64,000 nucleotides of DNA. It comes from Daphnia pulex. Lineage: Eukaryota > Arthropoda > Branchiopoda > Diplostraca > Daphniidae. The notes under the pieces were generated by a model. That model searched no databases. It saw nothing but the letters and a program-made list of their open reading frames with translations, and had not been told where the DNA came from. The stretch spans positions 3,844,001 through 3,908,000 of the forward strand of contig NC_060024.1 of assembly GCF_021134715.1 (NCBI RefSeq), in the 5' to 3' direction. This document shows positions 12,095-23,379 of the stretch, in pieces; position 1 is the stretch's first letter; every line of letters begins with the position of its first letter. The position numbers and the translations under genes are program-made.

Positions 12095-12661
12095 TCAACC
12101 GATAGCTATCTTGACCTCACTCATCCCGACATTGCGAGTAACAACCCACACTACAGGAGGAGACTCAAATTTTAGCCTGAAACTCTCACTCACGACACCC
12201 AGGATCCAGAGGTCCGCAGATATGAGCCGCCAAACCTTCCAATAATGCTTTATCCTTCCTCCAATAAAATCTGGGCTAACGTGACTCGGGTATAAAGAGA
12301 ATAAGAAAAAGTTGACACATCCCCTGTTGAACCAGCATCCGTTGGATTTACAGGGTTCGTTAAAATTATGTGGTGCGCCGTTGTTGCGGCGAAAGTCGTA
12401 GGATCCTGCTTGGATGGGCTGGATACAAGCGTTTTGTTGTTGGGATCCACCGGAACTGCTCTGATCACGACGAGGGTAGCCTTGTTGAGGGTTGACGGCT
12501 TTGTTGCTATAGTTGCTGTGGTGGCGTTGCCTGCTGCAACCAGGAGACAATGGTGGTAACAAAAGACGATCTTTTGTATCGATATTGACTTCGATTTTCC
12601 CAAATTTAGGCTGTGATTTTGCTAAAGAACTGTCCATCTTTCTTCCAAAATCATAAACCAT
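12095..12661 (-). mobile_element. DIRS-like retroelement fragment (region before the reverse transcriptase)
   Basis: The 188-codon minus frame starts Gln/Asn/Ser-rich, as in a gag C terminus. It then reads GGRIKHYWKVWRLISADLWI and LGVVSESFRLKFESPP. A GGRL..F...W..IS.D.WVL..V..G..L.F..PP block is typical of the stretch just before RT in DIRS/Ngaro-type tyrosine-recombinase retroelements. After this block the frame departs from the family. RT, RNase H and recombinase are absent. Confidence 0.55.
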
Positions 12662-12899
12662 TCAGAAAAAGAAGTCAACATATAAGACTGTAAGTTCTTT
12701 TTACTCCAGTTGTTGAAGTAAACAGACTTATAATTGCAATATTCAAACATTTTCAGTGCCAGTTAGTCAGTCAGTTGAAGAATACATTCAGCTAAACAAA
12801 AAACGTAAATTGTTTAAATTTAAAGCAGATTTCGAAGAGAGCAATGATTAAAATTTTTTTCAGTGTTAGAAGTTCAATCACTTAGCCAAGATCCAATTG

Positions 12900-13400
12900 A
12901 TTGTGCGTGGACATACAGCACATACATCAAGCGTTCAACATAAAAAATTCCTTGTCACTCTGCCGAATGAAGGAGCAGAGGACTTTGAGATTAATTAAAA
13001 ACTTGCTGAAGCGATTAAAGAGGGTAACCTTACGCTACATAGAAGCCCATTTCTATTAGTTTGTGCAAAACATCTTTTAAAAATTCATCAGGGGTTCAAA
13101 ATCCCAAAGGGTGTATACAAAACTTATGCAAAAATTGTTGTTAACAAATATCCATGTTTGAGAGACTTGCAAGAAGAATCTGAAGAACATTTTGTAAGTT
13201 AGAATTAATGAAAATTACAGATTTTTCATTACTAGCAGGTATTTTTTCTTTTATAGTTTTTAGTGAAAAATAAATTTATAAAGTTTATTAACAACGATAA
13301 GGTTTACCTTAAAGTGAGTGAAAAAAGGAAAGTGGAAAGATTCGAATCCATGGCACGTAATCAAAGCTGGACTTTCAACGTCTAACAGCATTACTAAACA
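12900..13400 (+). pseudogene. fragment related to the C-terminal module of the SAMD3-like gene
   Basis: A frame at 12955-13195, with one TAA at about 13000, reads GVYKTYAKIVVNKYPCLRDL and is followed after a short intron-like gap by FLVKNKFIKFINNDK. The pattern 'heavily helical, then a conserved FP.L.D' is also present in the 18.1-20.3 kb gene (GIFPSTVEKDALAEALVAAF). I read it as a decayed relative of that module. Evidence is motif-level only. Confidence 0.3.
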
Positions 13401-14071
13401 ACACAAGAAACCGGCTTCTCCTATTCAGTTGCCAATTATGGTGCTGATAAACATAAAAGACTTGTACGCTTCGAACCGATGAAATCCTTAAAGTGTTTCC
13501 CTTTTACTTGGAGTTCCCAGAGGTTATGTAACGAGGCCTTTCACACTTTTAATTTTCTTATTTTACAACATTTGTAGGTTTTTTGAAGATTTCGTTAAGA
13601 TGCCAAATATTAACGAGAGCGTTTTTGAACGAAAGCAAAGTTTGAACAGTTTTAGTTGCATTTCAAACGTTCATTTTACTTACTTGATTGATTGATTGAT
13701 TAAATTTTTCAAACATCTGTTGTTCCGTCTATCAGTGACGACTAAAAAGGAATAATGAATTTATTGAAGGAGATTAACAACTTGTGCTCAACGAAAATAG
13801 TGATTTCGTCTGCCATAGAATTGTTTGAATGTACACAAGTAATTTTCTTCTTTTCGTAACTGCTGTGTTTAGTTAACAAAAAATTAGCAATTTTTTCTTT
13901 TATTTTCTGGTAAACCACCGTTTGGAACCATCTTAAAAAGGTGTCAGCAACAGCACTAACCTACAAGGTATTTCAAATCGTACCAGGGCTAGTACACACC
14001 CAAAGAACCCTACAAACTTGCTTTTTGATCTTGATATGTCCAACATTCCGTAAAATTTTTTACGCGGTGAT

Positions 14072-14944
14072 ATGCGCTTCGGTGTTAAGGAGAGAGAAAA
14101 ACGTCATTTGATATTCGCTACACGAAAACAATTGCGATTGCTAAAGAGAATAAAGAGATGGTACCTTGACGGTACCTTCAGACTTGTAAAAAAAAACCAT
14201 GATGCAGCTCTGGACAATCCATGGCTTCCTCAAAGTTTGGAATGCCAGGAAAAAGCATTACGAGTTAAAGCAATTCTTCTTGCTATACGTTCTCATGAGC
14301 AGACGGACAGAGGGGGACTATAAAGCGGTTCTGAAATTTATAAAAGGTGATGTTTTCAACAAGAAATTTGAAATGCAAGAAGTGGTAGGCGATTTTGAGA
14401 AAGCTGTTTGGCGGGCAGTACAGGACGTTCTTCCGGGGGTGACTATCAAGGGTTGTGGGTTTCATTGGTCGCAATGTCTTCTTAGAAAAATGAAAAACAT
14501 TGGCATGACAAAACTTTATAAAGAAAATGTATGAGTACGAGACATTTGTAAGCAATTAATGTCCCTCAAACTAATAACCTAGCCAAAAATTTAATCGTGC
14601 TGGAAAACACTCGTTCAACAAGGAAGAGACCGCAAATTGAAAAGGTGCGATGCAGAAAAGCTAGTTAAGTTTTTAAAATATGTTAAGTATTATTGGATGA
14701 AAACAACAAATGGCCTCTGAGTACTTGGTCCGTGTTCATGCAAGAAATTAGAACTAATAACGACACAGAGGGTTGGCATACGAGATTGCACAAACTCGCA
14801 GGGCTCTTAAATCAAAGTGGCATGAACATGTATTCTTTGATTGAATTGTTGCACCATGACGTCACTGGATCTCAATTTAAATATATTATTTCAATGTCGG
14901 GCATAACGTCGCCAGAGGGTAGGTTCCCCACTCGTGAACTCTAA
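14072..14944 (+). mobile_element. MULE-type transposase, broken into frames
   Basis: Three frame segments make one transposase. 14100-14190: RWYLDGTFRLVKK, the first catalytic Asp region. 14230-14534: YVLMSRRTEGDYKAVL and DFEKAVWRAV followed by GCGFHWSQCLLRKM, the second catalytic region with the C..H pattern. 14693-14944: WSVFMQEIRTNNDTEGWH, the conserved C-terminal block. This order (DGTF, L...Y..vl, D.E.a, G..fH..q, tNN..E.wh) is the MULE/FLYWCH-associated transposase family. At least two frameshifts disable it. Stretches with GGCCGAGTTGCC near 15190-15340 may be its end repeats. Confidence 0.8.
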
Positions 14945-14999
14945 ATTTTTTATTTGTGGGTATCTTACAACGATAATGAAATGCGAATTTTTACTATGG

Positions 15000-17860
15000 T
15001 GTTGCTTGAAAAACTTTCCAAAGTGCATCAATGTGCCAATTTTATTCTTTAAAAAAATGTCGATGACCAAATATTTGAACCAGACGACAGCAATTTCGAT
15101 TGATTCATTTTAACTGCCCCCGTCTTATAGTCTCGTCATATTTTTTTCACTACATTTTCATTATAATACTAAAAAATATTTTCTGTATTTGGCCGAGTTG
15201 CCCTATTTTTTAATATTACAGTTTCGACCATGTCCGAATTGACCAGAAAATTATGTACAAATTTTTGACGACTTGGCCACAAAAAAACATAAAAATACTT
15301 TTGGCCGAGTTGCCTTCGCCGATTTTGTTTTTGCCGAGATGTCTGGCAATAGCGTGATCCTATTTTTTATGATAACAGCTATCTACATTCGATGTTGACT
15401 GTTTGTGGAACAGCCCTGAACTACAAAAACATCATGGTTACCAAGGTGCGGCAAATTTCATTCCAGCTGCTAAGCATTTATTACGTTTTCGATATCCAGC
15501 TCAATACGGTTTGCTAAGTGTAATTGTGATTTGCGTATTTTGCAATAGCGTTCAAATAACTCGGTCGAATTTCCTCCAAAAAAAACAGCTTTGTTTTAAA
15601 AGCTTTTATTCGGAAATATTATTATTTTCTGAAGAAAAACAACTATTTCTTAAAAGAACTTACACTTGAACAAGCATGATAAAACTTTAAGTACTGGTAG
15701 TATGTAAACTTTGTAAGAACAAAAGTTAAAAAAAGTATTTTTATTAAGTACAGTATCCTACAAGAAAATCCGAACAGAAAAATTCCTTCCAACCCCTAAA
15801 ATACCCAACAGATGGAATTTTTTTGTTCGGATTTTTTTTTATTACGTTACCACCACAGTGAGTGTATTTCAGAAAATGGGCCAGAAAGGGGAAACAACAA
15901 ATGCTGGTATTTGTAATTGCAAGTTACCGTTGTAGTAATTTTTTTCATTTTAGTTGTCGACTTGGTTTGCCAGTGTGGTCAAACTGATTGAGGAAAGTCA
16001 GATTTTTGGCGACCAACAAAGCGTGAGACGTTTGTGGAAATCAACTTTTGATTGACGAAAAAAACAAATTATATCAAGTAAATTTGATAACGTTGATCGT
16101 GTTCTAAAAACTGCTTGTCAAGTATTGAACCAAGTGGATTATGTGAGTAAATAGTTTTTTACATTTAATTGTTCCTCTCTTACATTTTTTGTTCTTAAAA
16201 TTTCAGCTTCTAGGAGATTTTGAAATGATGAAGTGCGCTGTAATATGCGGAAAATTTCGACAGAACTGGATGACTTATGTACCACTGATTCTCAAGTATG
16301 CAGTAAAGACAAAAAGCGCGGAAAACGATGCAATGAAAGTCTTTCAGACGTAAAATAAATCTTACATATTAAACTCCTTCAGTAATGGTTGCAATTTTTA
16401 ATTTCATCTTAACCTTATACTAATTTTTCTTATTTGTTTTCCATTTACTGAGACTCAAGCATCTATTGCACTTGAAATTTTACCACTTTTGACAACAGTC
16501 AAAAATATATAAGGTGTTGCTGCAACTATGTAATTAAATATTTCTTCTTCATACAGAAGGTAATCGCTTCAAACAATTATTGAATTACAATATTTCGAAG
16601 AATTAAATATTTAGGAATTTGTCAGCCTAGATGCCGTACTAAAAGAAACAAGAAATCGTCCGCCACTTATTCTGAACATAAAGAATTCATTACATTATTG
16701 TTGAAAATCAAGTTTTACTATCATCCAACTCTGTGTGTAATTGACTGTTGAACATGTTTGCGTCCTATTATGTTTTTTTCCATTGCATATAGCCACCTAG
16801 TAAAAAGTGCTTTGTTTTTTATTAAAATTAAAATTCTTGGCTTTGAAGATAAGCAATAAAAAATTCAAATACTTCAGCTATTCGTTAAAAACCTTGAACT
16901 TTTCAAAGTACAGCTTGCAAACTGTTGTAAGGCATAGTATTTAATTATGCCATACTGTTTGAAATACAATACACACTTGATTTTCATAAACCTAGTCTCA
17001 TTTTATTTATATAATTTAGGGTAGGTAATGAAATTATTTTAGATGCTATAAATTGAGGTTATTTTTTTCATTTGGGGGGGGAGCTAAGAAAAGTCATGAA
17101 ATGTTTTAACAGTGATCTTAACTGGTCTATGCTATTGTTCTATTTGTTTCTAATTTATAACTCACACTTTTTTACAGTAGATTATACATTTGTTCTCAAT
17201 GTAGCTACAAAAGAAAAGGAGCTAGGATGATTGTCATACAAAAGAAAAGGTCTTCAATGATAGTAACTGATTTTATGGTTAAATTCACTCTTTGTAATTA
17301 TCTTTTATTTTTTGGTTCTTTGTAAAAGTATTATGTGCTTTGTCTAACTGCACTGTTTTAGAGAAAGGAACCACGTCTAGCTGCAATGATCAAAGAGAAG
17401 AGACTTACTCTTAATAACCGATTCTTTTTGGTTGAAGTGCCAAACATCCAATGAGAATTTATCCTATATGGCTAGATCAAAAAACCTTTATATACTGTGT
17501 GTTGAAGTGATTGTGTGTAACTATGATTGTCTAAAGAACAGGAACTGTCAATTTTTTGTTGATGGAACCGATGTCAGCTATCAGTAAACAAATTTTTAGG
17601 CACAATTTTGATTTTTTAGTTGCTAACTTTAGATGCTATTGACTTCACAAAGATGCTGCTGGAAAGAAATACGGTGAAGGCGAAAGAGGAACATTCGCTT
17701 TTCTACTAGCGATAAATGCACAATGCTCAGCCAAACAAGGAGCTAGAACCTCAACCTATGTTACAAATCCGCTAGGTAAATATTAGTTTTTAAAAAATAT
17801 GACGTATCTTCATACAGAAACATTCTTACTAATGTCTCAATTTGGTAACTAAATTGGGCC
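15000..17860. other. AT-rich transposon debris without a clear gene
   Basis: Short scattered frames (for example near 15400-15530, 16190-16350 and 17640-17780) do not join into a recognisable gene. A small foldback with arms reading AAAATCCGAACAGAAAAATTCC lies at about 15764-15838. A TTGA tetranucleotide run lies at 13683-13702. Confidence 0.45.
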
Positions 17861-17950
17861 GAAACGGATACTATTGGAGTTAACAGGGGCCGAAACGGGC
17901 AAAACTAAGGTGCCGAAAAAAGTGCCGAAATGTCCGACATCCGGTAAAAC
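17860..17950 (+). repeat. cluster of GTGCCGAA / GGGCCGAAAC motifs
   Basis: Four copies of (G)GCCGAAA in 90 bases, two of them GTGCCGAAA. The same motif occurs in arrays at 59.27-60.12 kb, where it looks like a subterminal transposon repeat. This is probably one end of a related element. Confidence 0.5.
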
Positions 17951-18132
17951 AATTGTGTCATTTCTTTCAAAATTTAAACGATTATCGGAATGATCTGTTT
18001 AGGTGTAATTCTTAATGAAGTTCCACAGAATACAATTTTTGCCAGAGTCATCCTCATTAATTGGGGAAGATCATGTAAATATTCCGGTATCAGTTTCAGA
18101 ATTCAGTGAAGAGCTCTTATCTGCCAAATCAG

Positions 18133-20255
18133 ATGAGCTATAGCTCTGCTGTTTTAAATTGGGACGTGGAAGCTGTGTTGGAAAAGCTGCGAACGGAGAA
18201 ATTTGACCTGTCAGTCATCGAGGCATTCCAAAATAAGTTTCGTTTGAAATGTACCTTTTTAAGTTTACCTTTTTGCATGTCCATGTTAGTTTAAGGCAAA
18301 ATAAGACAAGAATATTAATAGTCTTTTGTATTTCAGGAGAAGCCATAGATGGGTCGAGTCTGATTGCCTTAACGAGTGACGATCTAAAGGAAATGAACCT
18401 GAAGTTGGGCCATAAGAAAAAGGTTGAACTTCTAATCAAATCTTTTCAAGAGACACTCGTGCCCAGTCCAGTTGCAACACCTCCCGTTCCAGTTCTTAAC
18501 ACACAAACTCCTCCACAATTGGAACCTCAAGCTTCAACTTCATTTGTCTCATCAACGTTGGCAGCAACATCATCGTTGGGTGCATCACAGGTAACAGGTG
18601 CCCCATTAACCACTAGTACATCAACATCAGGTACGGCTTCACTTGATGCTTCTAATCCAGTATCAGCTTCACCCAGAACATTAGCTACCTATCGTGGCTG
18701 TCAAAAGGTATGTTTTGATATAATATAGTGAAGTGCAAAAACTAATCGAATGTCTTTGTGTATTAGCCAACATTTGATGTCATACAAATGGTAACGTCTT
18801 CCCAAAAAGGAGAAGATTTGTACAAAGACTATTTGGATAGAGAAGACAAGCTATTTAGTGTACCAGAACGACGACTACTAGTTACATTGATTGCCACGGA
18901 GTTGGTGAAGCAGTGTGGAATTTTCCCCTCTACTGTTGAGAAAGATGCACTAGCTGAAGCATTGGTTGCTGCTTTTTCTACTTTGGGTAATTTTTTTTTT
19001 GTTCAACGTCAGTGTAATGTCCTGTTTAATCATTCTTTTTCTTTAGGTATAAAAGATGGATCAAGTCTGATTCACACCCATTATTTCCATCCAAAATCAG
19101 GCGGGTTTCTTGAAAATGCAGTAAAAACAATTCGAAAAAGTCACCCGGAGTGCCGGAAAAGAAAACGGAATCAAGAAAAACGTCCACACAGGAAATTTCC
19201 ACCGGGTTTTTTTTCAACTACAAAGGAGTTGACACCACAGGAGTTGGAGACCATCGAATTCAAGGTGATGGTGAAAGTAATTTAGAAAAATTTATATAAA
19301 GGCTACATTTTTGTTTATTTTCCTAAATGTAGGTTCGTTTGTTGAAAAGTTTACCTCCTACTTCAAGCAACCTAAAGCAAATTTCGGATGAAATGGAGGC
19401 AACGTTTCATTACCGACAACATAAAATCAAAACGACACACAAAGATCCAAGTTCTCTGCTTGTGGAGTATCCTAGGATGGTCGATTGTAACAACAAACGT
19501 CTGGTATTAGTGTTTGTTACATTTGAAAGGCTAAGCATTTGTTAATATCAGATCTAAACTGAACCTTACAGATATTCGATGACTTTATGCGGAAATATCC
19601 CAATGCACAGGATCTAGAACACGAATTTCTTGATAGATACAAGGGCAATTTGGAGAGACTTGCTGTGATTGAGGGCATCGCATTACCATCATGCAATGAC
19701 GGTAACACTTTTTTAAGTTTGAACCGGTTACAACGTAATTATCTCTACATCTCTCTTGGTACAGATTTTCTTCGTTCGCTTCTGATCTGCATTAAAATAA
19801 TGCCTGAGATTAAAAAAATTCGACATAGCTGTGTGGAAACAAAAACCGAGCAGCTAGTTGTTTTTCTCCCGGTAATAAATCTTTAAATTTGTATACGCTG
19901 ATGAACAGTATGATTGAACTTTTTTATATTTTAGGCAAATCGTGAAATGGAGGAATTTGTCAAGTCCCGTTCTAAAAACACGAGGCAGCCCTTCTTATTG
20001 TGTTCTGGATCTCCCGAGGATCCGTTGTTTTACAACGTCATTATTGAGGATATTATAATTCCTTGTGGGATTTCGTCTTCGTCGGCATTCAAAATTCTTT
20101 TTTCATCCTTTTTCTTATTGCAATTGCATTATCCCTCACTAATCAAACCCATGTATAAATTTTTTGAGGAAAGAGTGTTTAAAATTAGTTCGTCTATGAG
20201 TTCCACTACTGCTGAGTTTGTTTCGAGGCTTGAATCCCCAAGATGCGTTGCTTAA
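18133..20255 (+). CDS. SAM-domain protein, SAMD3-like
   Basis: Exons I can place: 18133 to about 18270, 18337-18707, 18767-18986, 19047-19264, 19333-19503, 19572-19701, 19765-19871, 19935-20255. From exon 2 on every junction is GT-AG and in phase. The protein starts with a SAM domain (NWDVEAVLEKLRTEKFD, then EAIDGSSLIALTSDDLKEMN and LGHKKKVELL). A Ser/Thr/Pro-rich linker of about 70 residues follows, then a helical C-terminal region shared with vertebrate SAMD3-like proteins. SAM domains mediate protein or RNA binding; the exact role here is unknown. The first junction is unclear: the best donor (AAAT|GTACCT) would create a TGA with exon 2, so a weaker donor near 18258 or a damaged gene must be considered. 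No TATA box was identified. Confidence 0.7.
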
Positions 20256-20436
20256 ATGTTTTGTTTACCTTTTCATCGGTTATTGACAAATGTTTTGTTT
20301 TAGTTTTTTGCATCTCGTTTACATTAATTCTTTTATTCTGCATATTACTGAATGCTTATTGATGATTTGACTCGTGTATACCTAATACATTCCTTGATTA
20401 CATCAAAACAATTTTTTTATAATTTTTTTTATATAT

Positions 20437-20988
20437 TGGTGGGGGAACTTTTGTTGGAATCGGCTATCTCGAATGAAGCCAGTTTCCGGACAAGAGGCGG
20501 AGCTTAGTGAAAAGTAAAAATTCTTAACAGCCAATGGCAGGGCTGGTCACCTATTGTCGGTGCCCTCTATGAACCAAAATACCCCCTCTTTTGCAAAATA
20601 ATTCGTCTGTAAAATAGTAAATATATTTAACATTTTCGAGTGCAGTCTTCAACCGGTTGTCGCAGTGGTTAGCGTTACGAGCTACAACTCTAGGGAAGAA
20701 TAGTTCGAACCCTAATTACAAAATTTCTCTTTTTTTCATATTTGTTGTCTATTAATTTTGAAATAATTTAAGCTGGAAAAATAATACTTAATTACTGTTA
20801 TTGACTCATTTTTTACGATTTTAGCTTTATAAGTACATAAGCAAAGTGGAATCGGACTTAGAAAATTTTCAAACCGTTTATAGCTCATAGTTCACCCAAT
20901 TGTCCACCAGGCAGCGCTGATCATAGGTGACCACTGGCTTCAGCCGAGATAGCCGATTCGGCGATTCCAACCATAAGTTCCCCCACCA
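20437..20988. mobile_element. MITE-like element with about 50-bp inverted ends and an internal tRNA-like segment
   Basis: The left end TGGTGGGGGAACTT and following GGCTATCTCG...GAAGCCAG recur in inverse complement at the right end (about 20927-20988). The arms differ by a few bases and an 8-base insertion. No clean target-site duplication was found. Inside lies the tRNA-like stretch listed separately. No transposase is encoded, so it is non-autonomous. Confidence 0.65.
20645..20720 (+). repeat. tRNA-derived (pol III-like) segment inside the MITE
   Basis: GTCGCAGTGGTTAGCGTTA resembles a tRNA D-arm (box A), and GTTCGAACCC about 40 bases on is a good T-arm (box B). I cannot fold a full cloverleaf with a clean acceptor stem, so I call it tRNA-derived, not a tRNA gene. 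Confidence 0.55.
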
Positions 20989-21118
20989 TACTAATACACC
21001 ATGCCCGAGGCTCTCTAGCAGATAAAAACTTCCAACGACTGCTGCGTTGCCGCGATGGATGCCGCGAAATGTGAAAAATATTTCGAACAGCCCTATGGGA
21101 ATTTTCTGGGAAACAAAA

Positions 21119-21288
21119 GCTATGGAGCAGTTACACATCCTGCGTTGCCAGGTCTGGAAATATCATTTGTGTCCAAAATGGCCAATCATCGTACAGGGTT
21201 TTAAAGAGGCTTTACGCTCATTGGCCAATTTGGACACAAATGAGATTTCCAGACCTGGCAACGCAGGATGTGTAACTGCTCCATTAGC
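21119..21288. repeat. long foldback (hairpin), arms about 67 bp
   Basis: Arms 21119-21185 and 21221-21288 are inverse complements with about three differences, separated by about 35 bases. The core GTTACACATCCTGCGTTGCC is shared exactly. The RNA would form one long near-perfect hairpin. It may be a foldback MITE. Confidence 0.85.
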
Positions 21289-21654
21289 TACGAAAACAGC
21301 GTTTTTCCTTTAAAATCGATACCATTTGAAATTATTTTGAAAAAAAAAAGATATTTACAAAATCTCGAAAAAAGTGACAGCGTGAAAATTTAAAAAAATA
21401 GTATTTACAGGCTATATATAGACTATTACAACTTGAAATTGACAGTTCTTACCTAATAACAACATCAGTCATGCAACTGACATGTTTATTTGGCAATAAA
21501 ACCTCAATCATAGTACATTCTGAAATTTCCCAATTTTGGGAACGCTGTCAATTTTTTTACATTTCCCTATTTCAATCCATTCTACTCAGATAAATGAGTT
21601 AAATATGGATTGCTGCAGCTAGTTTTCTTGCTTTTCTAGCACAAAATAGTAAAA

Positions 21655-21855
21655 GTTAAGGAAAAATATGGAGAAAATTTGAGAAAATATGAAAAAATAT
21701 GAAAAAATATGGAAAAATACCGAAAAATATGGGAAAATACCAAAAAATATGGGAAAATACGAAAAAATATAAAATATGAAAAAATAATAAAAAATTTGAA
21801 AAAAATATGAAAAAATAAAAAATATCAGAAAATATGAAAAAATATATTTTTATTT
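21655..21855 (+). repeat. A-rich tandem repeat, about 10-bp unit
   Basis: About 18 imperfect copies of units like GAAAAAATAT and GGGAAAATAC. It is a degenerate minisatellite. From 21860 to 22325 nothing else is supported. Confidence 0.85.
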
Positions 21856-22325
21856 AAATATTCGTACACCCAAATCACGAGTCGACTACCCCTCGCAGTT
21901 TCCCACCCAGCCTAGCAGCCATTTTATATCACCTCTCCCTCGCGCTTCTGGCGGATGACAGCCGAAACTACGCGTTCTTGGCCTTCACTTTAGACCGAGG
22001 GACGTGCTATAGGCCCTCTCATATAATATAGCGGTCAGTATTCTGAAGCCCGAGGTGCAGAGAATTTGTATGATTCGGCTGTCATATATAATTTTGGTAT
22101 ATTTTATAAGCACCGTTTGAACATGCAAAGCAAACCCGAGATAACTCCGTTGATTACCAATTCCTAATTTGAATCCCCGAAATGACCCACACAAAAATTT
22201 TAAAAAATAACTAAATTGAAACAGTGAAGTATATCCGACAACTAGGCTAATTTCAAAAAGAAAATAATGTGAAGAATCAAGAATTTTAATGGAAAATGCT
22301 TGACTCCCTTTTTAGGCGATTGCTG

Positions 22326-23215
22326 CTATTTTGTGGCGATTCCTTTGACATGAGAGCTATGAAAAATGCATATGGCGTGCAGTCCACTCTTCTGGGGGGT
22401 TCGGAATCTTTTCTGGTCGATGTGCGAGAATCCCAAGTCGTTCCTTTGGATAACCTCGTCGCTTTTCCGGTTGAGTTTACAGCCAGCGAAGACAAATTGG
22501 TACATGCACAACGGATGAGAAGCAATGTTCTGAATGTATCGGACTAATCTGTATTCATGTTCAATGATGTGCTCCCAAAAATAATATTTACCGCCCTGTG
22601 GTTATAAGATATTTTTTAAAAATTTCTATTTTAAACGATTTAAAATAAACCTACCGGAGCCAATACCCGGTGGATTTCTTTCAGGGCTCCCTCTACACTG
22701 CCGACGGAGCAGAGGACCATAGTTGAGACGACGATGTCAACGCTGTTGTCCGGGACGCCCTTCATGTCCTCGGCAAAGCCGACGACGAAACGGTCCATGT
22801 TGATGTGCGGATGGTCGGCCTGTTTCTTGAAGAATTGCTCCTCGAAAAACGGATTGACTTCAACGGCCGTCACTTCACTTTTGGGCGGATAAAATTCGTA
22901 ATTGTAACCGGGACCGGGTCCGATTTCAAGGATCCTCAGTCCTCCCTTTTCCCTCAATCGAGGATCTGCTGATTTGTGATTCTTCATCGAATCAAAGTGT
23001 TCCTGTTTCAATTCCCGACAAGTCACATGATAAGTGCCAAGTAAGGTATTATACGCTTTAAAAAAAAACCTGGAAGAATCGGAAGAATAGGATAGTTCAA
23101 ATAAATTCCCAAAAAAAGATGAGAGTGATGAAAATGTGTGAAAACGACTTACAATTGTCGAGAGTAATTGTTTAAAAATATTATGGTAGATGCTAGAAGA
23201 AGAAGGTAAATCCAC
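22326..23215 (-). CDS. METTL7-like SAM-dependent methyltransferase
   Basis: Class I methyltransferase of the METTL7A/B type, probably membrane-anchored at the ER or lipid droplets, acting on small thiols in characterised relatives. Exon 23215-22655 joins exon 22595-22326 by GT-AG in phase 0, giving about 276 residues, close to the family. Visible blocks: LRILEIGPGPGYNYEFYPP (SAM-binding motif I), VTAVEVNPFFE, FVVGFAEDMKGVPDNSVDIV, VSTMVLCSV, LKEIHRVLAP, then GGKYYFWEH and a C-terminal GIATK. A perfect donor GTAAGT at 23152-23147 and a CAG acceptor at 23072-23070 suggest an extra 83-bp intron near the N terminus. Splicing it gives a frameshift because of a 9-T run, while reading through stays open. 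A one-base error in that run would settle it. Confidence 0.8.
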
Positions 23216-23370
23216 GAATGGGTCGCAGAATAAAACAATGCTGAAAGATGATCCAACATTTTTTATATAGAGTTATTGCTTGGATTGCAATATTTTGATT
23301 CTTTAGTCAGGAGGGTATGGCTACTACTGTTGTGGATGACAAGTGACGAAAGTCTGACATGAGCCCCGGC

Positions 23371-23379
23371 TTATATATA
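23371..23379 (-). promoter_or_regulatory. TATA box of the METTL7-like gene
   Basis: On the minus strand the sequence reads GTATATATAAG, about 155 bases before the start codon at 23215. Expected transcription start is near 23345. Confidence 0.5.

Noticed and set aside
12250-12603. Alternative frames on both strands of the DIRS-like fragment
   Set aside because: The 188-codon minus frame carries the family block; the others are low-complexity Thr/Val-rich shadows.
20645-20720. Functional tRNA gene
   Set aside because: Box A and box B are present but no clean acceptor stem or anticodon arm could be folded.
21655-21855. CRISPR-like array
   Set aside because: The 10-bp A-rich units have no unique spacers, and the DNA is eukaryotic.
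22286-22547. Frames on both strands over exon 2 of the METTL7-like gene
   Set aside because: Only the minus frame reading FVFAGCKLNRKSDEVI joins exon 1 in phase and matches the family.
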